From contig JAUCNG010313291.1 of the NCBI GenBank assembly GCA_032353305.1, forward strand, positions 1 through 12,146: 12,146 nucleotides of DNA, in the 5' to 3' direction. The notes beneath the pieces are model-generated. The model was not told where the DNA came from. It searched no databases and saw nothing but the letters and a program-made list of their open reading frames with translations. Positions 9,301 to 12,146 of this stretch are shown here, piece after piece. Origin of the DNA: Cephalothrix spiralis. Lineage: Eukaryota > Nemertea > Palaeonemertea > Archinemertea > Cephalotrichidae. Position numbers and translations under genes: made by a program. The stretch's first letter is position 1, and each line of letters starts with the position of its first letter.

Positions 9301-11640
9301 AAAGGACCTGAAAACTTACATAAACTAAAAAGTGTCGAAATTGATGTTGGATTAATTATCATTCGAAGATAAACCAAACAAATCCGGCTCAAGCAACCGT
9401 CATTTTAATGGATTTCTTTATACCAAGTCAAGTCACTAAACAAACAAACAACAAAAAATGACGAATAGAAAAAAATGGTAAAATTAGTAATAGCATGCAT
9501 AGTGAGACAACGCCATTAATTTAGGTTACATAGACCGCTCGGCTATCATATCGGGACGGTTGGCAGTCGGCTCCTGGGTATAATAAACCCTGAGAAAGCG
9601 GACCATTTCGGAGTCATCGTTGCTAACCATCGCGATGTCAGAAGAATAGCTGAGTTGTCGACATCACTTAAAATACTGGCGTCGTTTCATGAGGTCATTT
9701 AAGGTCAGAAGGTGCTCAACTTAGAACCTAGGTGTTCACTTGACCCTAAAGTGCCGCGTCATAGATTTAGATATGTGAAAAATATTTTGAATGATTTAAA
9801 GTTTTTATTAGGGTGCCCTTTTAACCCTAATTAGCCCTGGTAGCATATAGGATACCACCGGCGTTTAGGGTAAAATGAGACAAATTTTTCCAAAATTAAC
9901 TGATTTTCAAAACTCTGTTGAAATCAGCCTTACCATGGATGGATGTGTGAAAAACATATTCAATGGTTTGCAGTACTTATAACGATCTATAACTGTGCTA
10001 CAAACACATAATTGAGCAGTGAAACCGGACTCTTGAAACCATCCGTGATCCTTCGGCAAACAATTTCTAGATTAATCAACGTAAAATTACGCTAAATTAT
10101 TTTCTTATATTTATGATATATGAATTTTTCTCTCTCTTCCTATTTCAGAGTGGTTGGTATATGTATGGTTGGACAGGAGGTCCATGGGCAGCTACCGTCT
10201 ACGATGGCCCATCGGGCTTTATCCCCCATCCACCGCCTGTTATGAGAGATTTCAAATCTTTCCGAAAAGTACCTTATTTATCTGGTGTAACTGAATATGA
10301 ATGTGCTGATAAATTAGGTAAGTAGTCATTTTAGCTGTTAGAACTGATTCAATGAGAGCCTGGGGTATTGGGTATCAGATCTATGTGAAACTATGTGAAA
10401 ATTAAAACAGTCCTTTGAAAACATGTGCAAATTTTAATATTTACACTAAAGTTGTATAATGTTTAGGACGTCCGCTTTGTAAATCTGAAGATCTGAGATT
10501 CGAGTTCGTATTTTCCTCCACCACTTTTCATTGTGAAGAACCTTAGGAAAAGTTCTTAAGCTCACATTTTTTTCCTGGGTGGCTCGGTCAGGTTAAATCC
10601 GTAGATGGGATGTCTTAAGCACAGGTCCTGTATATAGAAAATAGGACCTGGTGACTGGAGTACTGACTAAAGATGCCAGCGAATTCGGTCAGAGACCGGG
10701 CATGCTGGGCCTCCAGTACTGATACTGAACATCCGTTACAATTCTTTGATTAAAAAAGTTCGTAATTCTTAAATTATACCAATCTTTCCTACATGAGGAG
10801 GGACTGCAGTAAAGAGTCTTAATCGCTTAAAATCAAGCAGACTGAAAAACGTCTATTTTGATTGGAAACAAATTGAACTGTATTATCATGAACCAAGATT
10901 ATTGCACTCCCAAAGGTATTAAATGAATTTATGCAATGTTCTTTATCACAAAGTTTCATATTGAATATTTTATCAAATTTTAGTTGAAACTTTTTGTTTA
11001 AAAAATTGATAAAATTATAAACCAAAACTGTTATTTTATCATTTTTATAATAAAATTTCCGCTCTTAATAACCTAATTGAGTTTATCTAAAAAAAATTCC
11101 CCTAAAGATCCTACCTAAAAATAATTGTGGTCGGTAAATGTGCACTCGTTTTTAGAGCTGAATAAAAACAATTTTTCACTATAAGAAATACATGTACTTA
11201 TTTCAGCCATTTTAAAGTTTCCTGGAATATAGTCTCGTCATACAAATCTCTAATTTTGTACCGATTGAATGAAGAACATGATTATTTATAAACAGAACTT
11301 ACAGACCAAAAGGCGATCTGATTGAATTTCTGAATTTCGAGACCACAACTTTCATTTTTGAATTATTTGCGCCGCAACATAGATTGTGCGCAATCATTAC
11401 TTCCTTGCTTCCAGTGATAGAAAGGGATTTATATATTGATGAACTTATGATTTTTTTTCAGTGGATATTCCAAATATTCAATATGGTCTTTCTGTAGATA
11501 CATTTAACAGGCGAGTGTTTGATTGGGTAAGAAATCGTGGTATTCAAGATTATGAGCGAGTTAATGAATCAATGGTTTCGGAATATACTTATTGGGCTCA
11601 ACCTAAGAATGCTACTCGAAGGCGTATGCAACTTATCTTT
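167..11640 (+). CDS. Neuroligin-like (catalytically dead cholinesterase-fold) protein, internal part, 5 exons
   Basis: Join of 167-326, 825-1037, 1899-2110, 10149-10317 and 11462-11640; 933 nt, 311 codons with no stop. All borders are GT..AG and phases agree (1, 1, 0, 1). The product is the central part of a type-B carboxylesterase/cholinesterase domain: oxyanion-hole HGGG, NYRLGALGF, GNYGLMDQ, the nucleophile-elbow region, AIAMSGS, the Cys..ECLR pair, a VYDG..IPHPP segment equivalent to the family's PV(I/V)DG..(I/L)P, and SGVTEYE around the usual acid residue. The elbow reads GQGAGA, so the active-site serine is glycine, as in neuroligins (GSGAGA). This implies loss of hydrolase activity and an adhesion role at the cell surface (inference from the family). 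Signal peptide, catalytic-His region, transmembrane segment and tail lie outside the window. Another non-catalytic member such as a gliotactin or neurotactin type remains possible. Confidence 0.85.
327..824 (+). other. Intron 1 of the neuroligin-like gene
   Basis: A 498-nt intron. The middle (about 480-720) is less AT-rich than its flanks and contains CT-rich and G-rich blocks, including a 12-G run, so it may be an old repeat insertion; I cannot assign a family. No open frame in it shows recognisable protein features. Confidence 0.7.
664..675 (+). repeat. Poly-G mononucleotide run (12 G) followed by A and 5 C
   Basis: An uninterrupted run of 12 G at 664-675 is followed directly by accccc. 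It is likely length-polymorphic and prone to sequencing error, and the adjacent C run could fold back onto it. Confidence 0.9.
825..1037 (+). CDS. Neuroligin-like gene, exon B (nucleophile elbow, Ser to Gly)
   Basis: The acceptor is ttttttaag at 823-824 and the donor GTAAGT is at 1038. The exon encodes FMSTLDEESPGNYGLMDQVQAL, a near-consensus carboxylesterase block, then the elbow ITVAGQGAGAMSIGLMIISP. In active esterases the elbow is GxSxG; here the third position is Gly. It ends in a KESEVGKG stretch that corresponds to the variable loop before the next conserved helix. Entry and exit are both phase 1, and the final C joins CT of the next exon to give a Pro codon. Confidence 0.9.
1038..1898 (+). 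other. Intron 2 of the neuroligin-like gene
   Basis: An 861-nt AT-rich intron with consensus donor (GTAAGT) and acceptor. I see no gene, strong hairpin or tandem repeat in it. Confidence 0.75.
1899..2110 (+). CDS. Neuroligin-like gene, exon C (AIAMSGS and cysteine pair)
   Basis: The acceptor is ttttctttcag ending at 1898 and the donor is GTGAGT at 2111. It encodes FFKNAIAMSGSDLDEDAYVQ, the family's (L/F)F..AI..SGS block, then LGRQLGCPWQG and VECLRDRR. The two Cys correspond to the conserved disulfide pair around the 'C..(S/T)..(L/M)(V/L)..CL' segment of cholinesterases and neuroligins. It ends in phase 0 after HRK. The next coding exon lies 8,038 nt downstream, and that intron hosts a separate gene. 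Confidence 0.88.
2111..3088 (+). other. 5' part of the 8-kb intron 3, with possible dispersed repeats
   Basis: This stretch has no convincing coding region; short open frames on both strands show no family features. At about 2598-2710 there are spaced variants of a 'gaaaa(t/g)tcatgg' phrase (near 2625 and 2670) in a style seen in dispersed repeats. At 2371-2402 a short GC-rich block (gtacc..ggtac and ccccga..tcgggg) can fold. Near 2949-2990 the sequence is T-rich. Confidence 0.35.
3089..3094 (-). promoter_or_regulatory. AATAAA polyadenylation signal of the minus-strand pseudogene
   Basis: The minus strand reads AATAAA six nt after the TAG stop of the pseudogene. Such a very short 3' UTR position is plausible for a compact or mobile-element-derived transcript, but the hexamer is common in AT-rich DNA. 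Confidence 0.35.
3100..3721 (-). pseudogene. Frameshifted pseudogene of an uncharacterised protein (about 200 aa)
   Basis: Three successive minus-strand frames look coding and abut with frameshifts. Segment 1 starts at ATG 3721-3719 (MPVAGLSKVLENM...LNSWNVFYEEGGHIHFVL) and hits TAG near 3600. Segment 2, shifted, reads SIEDIPIHDSQD...VSFRKKSAYQIARDNERQAKR...SPPISHEE and runs to about 3360. Segment 3, shifted again, reads EVRVPDIDLDEQSSDIENEITQ...FKELLKMRFGFEELP and stops at TAG 3102-3100. The pattern of an 'SW.......FVL' N-terminus followed by a basic RKKS..Q.ARD..R.A block and an acidic tail resembles uncharacterised single-exon proteins I associate with marine invertebrates; I know no function. 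It lies antisense inside the intron of the neuroligin-like gene. Sequencing indels are the alternative to true decay. Confidence 0.6.
3991..4113. repeat. Inverted repeat, 20-nt arms
   Basis: The arm at 3991-4010 (agtattgatatatgacatcc) and the arm at 4094-4113 are reverse complements with two mismatches, separated by 83 nt. They may be the ends of a small decayed foldback element, or part of the 5' flank of the minus-strand pseudogene. Confidence 0.5.
4171..4196. repeat. Perfect hairpin, 10-bp stem and 6-nt loop
   Basis: tcactttttg at 4171-4180 pairs perfectly with caaaaagtga at 4187-4196 around the loop aaataa. The run of T/A in the stem makes it weak. It sits between the 3991-4113 inverted repeat and the hammerhead-like motif, in a stretch rich in inverted repeats. 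Confidence 0.6.
4232..4274 (-). repeat. Hammerhead-core-like inverted repeat
   Basis: Read on the minus strand, CATATCA pairs with TGATATG (outer 7-bp stem, 4268-4274 with 4232-4238) and CGAC pairs with GTCG around a 7-nt loop. Between the stems lie CTGAAGA on the 5' side and, overlapping the inner stem, GAAAC on the 3' side. These match the CUGANGA and GAAA core strands of hammerhead ribozymes, with the inner hairpin in the place of stem II. No stem III or properly placed UH cleavage site is visible, so it is probably an inactive or lookalike motif. Penelope-like retroelements are known to carry hammerheads, which is a possible source. Confidence 0.3.
4354..4744. mobile_element. Non-autonomous foldback/MITE-like element with 70-bp terminal inverted repeats
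   Basis: The left arm 4354-4425 (acggcgttctggaagcccg...ccaccggtggtt...cttcagtg) and right arm 4673-4744 are reverse complements over about 70 bp, with one indel in a T run and about two mismatches near the inner end. The 391-bp unit has no open frame that could encode a transposase. Each arm contains the palindrome accaccggtggt. The centre has a further imperfect inverted pair (catgcccccaat near 4538 and attggggcatg near 4577) and gcgcatgcgc. I cannot define a target-site duplication with confidence; ATACA occurs at 4341-4345 and 4750-4754 but is offset from the arms. High arm identity suggests a fairly recent insertion. Confidence 0.82.
4745..5530 (+). other. Intronic/intergenic stretch upstream of the ankyrin-kinase gene
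   Basis: AT-rich sequence without recognisable coding regions. Any promoter of the nested ankyrin-kinase gene should lie here or just downstream, but I see no convincing TATA box or initiator and will not assign one. Confidence 0.5.
5244..5310 (+). repeat. Possible tRNA-derived SINE remnant (A- and B-box-like)
   Basis: TAGCTAAGTT at 5244-5253 resembles a pol III A box and GGTTCAAAAAT at 5300-5310 resembles a B box, about 56 nt apart, longer than in an ordinary tRNA. No cloverleaf is clear. Weak evidence. Confidence 0.2.
5531..5592 (+). repeat. 33-bp tandem duplication just upstream of the ankyrin-kinase start
   Basis: acatattttgtaaaaaaagg.. at 5531 recurs as acatattctgttaaaagggg.. at 5564, period 33. 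The duplication keeps the frame of the downstream gene (TYFVKKGLF then TYSVKRGLF), and that frame is open back to a TAA at 5474-5476, but it has no ATG before 5657. Confidence 0.65.
5657..8461 (+). CDS. Ankyrin-repeat protein kinase (934 aa), intronless, nested gene
   Basis: Start at ATG 5657, the first ATG in an open frame that extends upstream, with A at -3; stop TAG. Residues 9 to about 437 hold 13 canonical 33-34-residue ankyrin repeats (core GHLDIVKYLIENNADVN), with a degenerate 14th to about 465. Residues about 466-570 are a linker without a family I recognise. Residues about 573-850 are a eukaryotic protein kinase: GKGSFGTV loop (581-588), AVK with K603, helix-C E624, HKD 713-715 followed by IKLQN, DFG 733-735, PPE in place of APE (E760), helix-F D772 and R836. 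All catalytic positions are kept, so it should phosphorylate Ser/Thr (inference). HKD makes it a non-RD kinase, as in RIPK1. An 85-aa Ser/Asn-rich tail ends the protein; no KEN nuclease as in RNase L. No signal peptide or membrane segment is seen. It is probably a cytoplasmic signalling or immune-type kinase, substrate unknown. Confidence 0.92.
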   Translation: MNESQHSNLIYAAMFGDLGSLKYLVTQGVDVNFSDSDGRTSLIYGSVYGHLEVVKYLIENNADVNQNRANDGATPLLVSSQRGHLDIVKYLIENNADVNQNRAYDGATPLLVSSQRGHLDIVKYLIENNADANQGCKDGCTPLYISSQKGHLDIVKYLIENNADANQGCKDGCTPLFVSALNGYLDVVKYLIDNNADVNQGCKYGCTPLYMSSQEGHLGIVKYLIENNADANQGCTDTGATPLFVSAQHGYLDVVKYLIDNNADVNHGRKDDGITLLFMSSQGGHLDIVKYLIENNVDVNQGRTDNGATPLFVSAHTGHIEVVKYLIENNADVNKCTNDGITPLHAASMFGHLDILEYLINNNADLNSVNSDGMNALMYSAFMGKFHVVKYLIMVQGIDASQSDSHGLTAIHLAACNGHLDIIKYLLQFSELTDLDNLLPLSIRKGNVTVLKTLLNVRYGIKFDNSISNYIPDRKENESLMFQAVICAQLKNMFSCRKLMQLTSTEMKINFDSLIFEADEVIQYLEYLKKEADDMSNIITSESFKRSKDFRLIGLDISDLVINNQRFNNIFAITITAEEIGKGSFGTVKIGVHRETGKRYAVKCIDIENAKSKNNLKVKFLLIETENALKLHHENIVEFCGHKLSHEKGRPFLYLVTELCKEDLHKHFVIDGNVNDRNPSSAKNYDSSVQYYLNIAMQICNGLAHIHAKKLVHKDIKLQNIFISYDFRIKIGDFGLSDQLIGSEEMASSRKGTPVYLPPEVHHLKKYTFSTDTFSIALVLHELWQGILYYKREPFNDADVIEKLKNGVRPAFNDNHPAGDIKELIKECWHQDDLQRPTSQEVCDRLWKMFTERVGERKPEIGKIVQFKPGTALEQKQKSGEIGFGYDLVLSQLSQMMSQAGDISDVPLPRSSLRNVSKTSRNYSNVNSSANINN
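5681..6988 (+). repeat. Coding tandem array of 99/102-bp ankyrin units
   Basis: Units begin at 5681, 5780, 5882, 5984, 6083, 6182, 6281, 6383, 6485, 6587, 6686, 6785 and 6887; spacing is 99 or 102 bp. The units from 5780 to about 6650 are very similar in DNA sequence, including synonymous positions, while the first and the last three are diverged. From 6083 to 6587 two types alternate: 'SSQ.GHL.IVKYLIENNAD' and 'SA..GYLDVVKYLIDNNADVN', so 6182 and 6383 match best at a lag of 201 bp. Confidence 0.9.
8462..8649 (+). other. Probable 3' UTR start of the ankyrin-kinase gene
   Basis: Non-coding AT-rich sequence after the TAG stop. No AATAAA or ATTAAA is seen close to the stop; the first clear AATAAA I find is at 9592-9597, more than 1.1 kb away, so the poly(A) site is unresolved. 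Confidence 0.4.
8650..9330 (+). repeat. Diverged tandem repeat, period about 274 bp, downstream of the kinase gene
   Basis: tttgatgtgtaaatatttt at 8928 recurs as tttgatgtgaaaatatttt at 9202 (lag 274), and a related block starts near 8656. Supporting pairs: cattttgaactta at about 8755 and 9041; a 'ttttaagtg.cct' block near 8840 and 9110; 'ttga.tgacaaaa' and 'ttgacagaa' near 8900 and 9175. Copies are old, with many substitutions and small indels. A partial earlier copy may begin near 8474, right after the stop codon, so the array could overlap the 3' UTR of the kinase gene. No open frame is conserved among the copies. Confidence 0.6.
9502..9545 (-). repeat. Possible tRNA-derived SINE fragment on the minus strand
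   Basis: On the minus strand TAGCCGAGCGGTCTATG (9545-9529) closely matches the A-box region of Ser/Leu-type tRNAs, followed by GCGTTGTCTCAC (9513-9502), where such tRNAs and SINEs often have GCGCTGTCT. No B box is recognisable further along, so this is a truncated or decayed copy at best. Confidence 0.3.
9761..9982 (+). repeat. Two diverged copies of a 50-bp motif, lag about 172 bp
   Basis: atagatttagatatgtgaaa at 9761-9780 and onward to 9811 resembles atggatggatgtgtgaaaaa at 9935-9954 and onward to 9982, with shared anchors TGTGAAAAA, AATG.TT and AGT..TTAT. The sequence between is less alike, so this may be an old tandem duplication or two related repeat fragments. Confidence 0.4.
10149..10317 (+). 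CDS. Neuroligin-like gene, exon D (acid-residue region)
   Basis: The acceptor is cttcctatttcag ending at 10148 and the donor is GTAAGT at 10318. It starts in phase 0 with SGWYMYGWTGGPW and continues TVYDGPSGFIPHPPPVM, matching the position of the family's PVIDG...(I/L)P..P motif. It then reads RKVPYLSGVTEYECADKLG, where Glu in TEYE lies at the position of the catalytic-triad acid of esterases. It ends in phase 1, and G plus TG of the next exon makes GTG (Val). The Trp/Gly-rich start is not a family hallmark I recognise and may be lineage specific. Confidence 0.86.
10318..11461 (+). other. Intron 4 of the neuroligin-like gene
   Basis: A 1,144-nt intron with consensus GTAAGT donor and T-rich acceptor. 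It contains the SINE-like insertion described separately; from about 10745 to 11461 it is AT-rich with nothing recognisable. Confidence 0.75.
10455..10740 (+). mobile_element. SINE-like insertion with tRNA-like head
   Basis: The head, gtttaggacgtccgctttgtaa at 10461-10482, matches the A-box and anticodon-arm style of tRNA-derived SINEs, with cgagttcgtatttt near 10501 as a decayed B box. The following body (to about 10740) is richer in GC than the surrounding intron and forms hairpins: caggtcct (10622-10629) with aggacctg (10643-10650), and cggtc (10686-10690) with gaccg (10694-10698). The 3' end is not sharply defined; a run of A is present near 10753. The tRNA type (TGT anticodon in the loop, threonine-like) is uncertain because the stem is damaged. 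Confidence 0.45.
11462..11640 (+). CDS. Neuroligin-like gene, exon E (alpha-helical C-terminal part of the domain)
   Basis: The acceptor is ttttttttcag ending at 11461 and the donor is GTAAGT at 11641. Read in the frame fixed by exon D, it encodes DIPNIQYGLSVDTFNRRVFDWVRNRG...YWAQPKNATRRRMQLIF with no stop. Motif similarity to the family is weak in this helical segment, so assignment rests mainly on splice phase, the strong splice sites and order. It exits in phase 0, so at least one more exon should follow beyond 12146. Confidence 0.82.
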
Positions 11641-12146
11641 GTAAGTATTTCCAGGAATTAAAAGGAAGAATATACATGTATATATAATATATTTTTTGCG
11701 CAATTTTCAAAAATAAATATAGAATGACGCTAAAAGAAAAATATTATGCAAAAGTACAACACCTTTCGGTGCAAAAATGTCATTCAAATCCAGATTTGTT
11801 TCCGGCGTGTCGGGATTTTCGTTTCCGGAGTGTCGGGATTTACGGAAATCGACGAAGATGCGCCGAACGCAATCGGTTTTGGTCTATTTTGAGCGAATGT
11901 GTAGAGGGTATACACCCCTAATACCCAGGTATAGGAAAACAATACTAAATTAGTCACATTTAGTCAAAAAATCAATCCTTATTAAAGTGTTTTGTATTAA
12001 ATGTTATATAGCAAATTAATCGCAAAACACTACAGATCTCGGATTCTGAATAAAAATATTTCAGGACCACAGAAATTTTGAGCAAAGTTGCCTTTTATGA
12101 CGTCACACCGGAATCCCCAAAAAATTACGACGCGAAGTGCGTGATA
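11641..12146 (+). other. Start of the next intron of the neuroligin-like gene
   Basis: Begins with the GTAAGT donor of exon E. AT-rich, with a less AT-rich, repeat-like block at about 11760-11930 and another at the window end (tgacgtcacaccgg.., cgacgcgaagtgcg). No further exon is recognisable; the acceptor for the next exon lies beyond the window or is not identifiable. Confidence 0.6.
11798..11843 (+). repeat. 23-bp direct tandem duplication
   Basis: gtttccggcgtgtcgggatt at 11798 is repeated as gtttccggagtgtcgggatt at 11821, period 23, with one difference in the first 20 bases. Confidence 0.85.

Noticed and set aside
9592-9597. AATAAA as the kinase gene's poly(A) signal
   Set aside because: More than 1.1 kb after the stop, next to a repeat-like segment, and common by chance in AT-rich DNA; not assigned.

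Overview
The window looks like nuclear DNA of an AT-rich invertebrate animal. The evidence is spliceosomal introns with GT..AG borders, pyrimidine-rich acceptors, a neuroligin/cholinesterase-type gene split into phase-matched exons, and introns full of degraded repeats. A lophotrochozoan such as a mollusc or annelid would fit the ankyrin-kinase gene and the style of the pseudogene, but that placement is inference and the species cannot be read from the sequence.

Layout. Five consecutive internal exons of one plus-strand gene lie at 167-326, 825-1037, 1899-2110, 10149-10317 and 11462-11640. They join in frame (933 nt, 311 codons) into the middle of an alpha/beta-hydrolase-fold protein of the carboxylesterase family. 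The expected nucleophilic serine is replaced by glycine (GQGAGA instead of GESAG), as in neuroligins, so the product is probably an adhesion or signalling protein and not an enzyme. The first and last exons lie outside the window.

The third intron (2111-10148, about 8 kb) holds a complete intronless gene on the same strand. At 5657-8461 it encodes 934 aa: 13 clear ankyrin repeats plus one weak one, a linker, and a C-terminal protein kinase domain with an intact set of catalytic residues but an HKD (non-RD) catalytic loop. The ankyrin repeats are nearly identical at DNA level and part of the array alternates between two repeat types, which indicates recent expansion as two-repeat units. The order ANK-then-kinase recalls RNase L, but no KEN nuclease domain follows the kinase.

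The same intron carries a minus-strand frameshifted pseudogene (3100-3721), a foldback element with 70-bp terminal inverted repeats (4354-4744), a hammerhead-core-like inverted repeat (4232-4274, minus), diverged tandem repeats of about 274 bp just downstream of the kinase gene (8650-9330), a second diverged duplication of about 172 bp (9761-9982), and weak tRNA-like SINE traces. Intron 4 (10318-11461) contains a clearer SINE-like insertion. The two protein genes have no evident functional link; their relation is nesting of a compact gene in a long intron.
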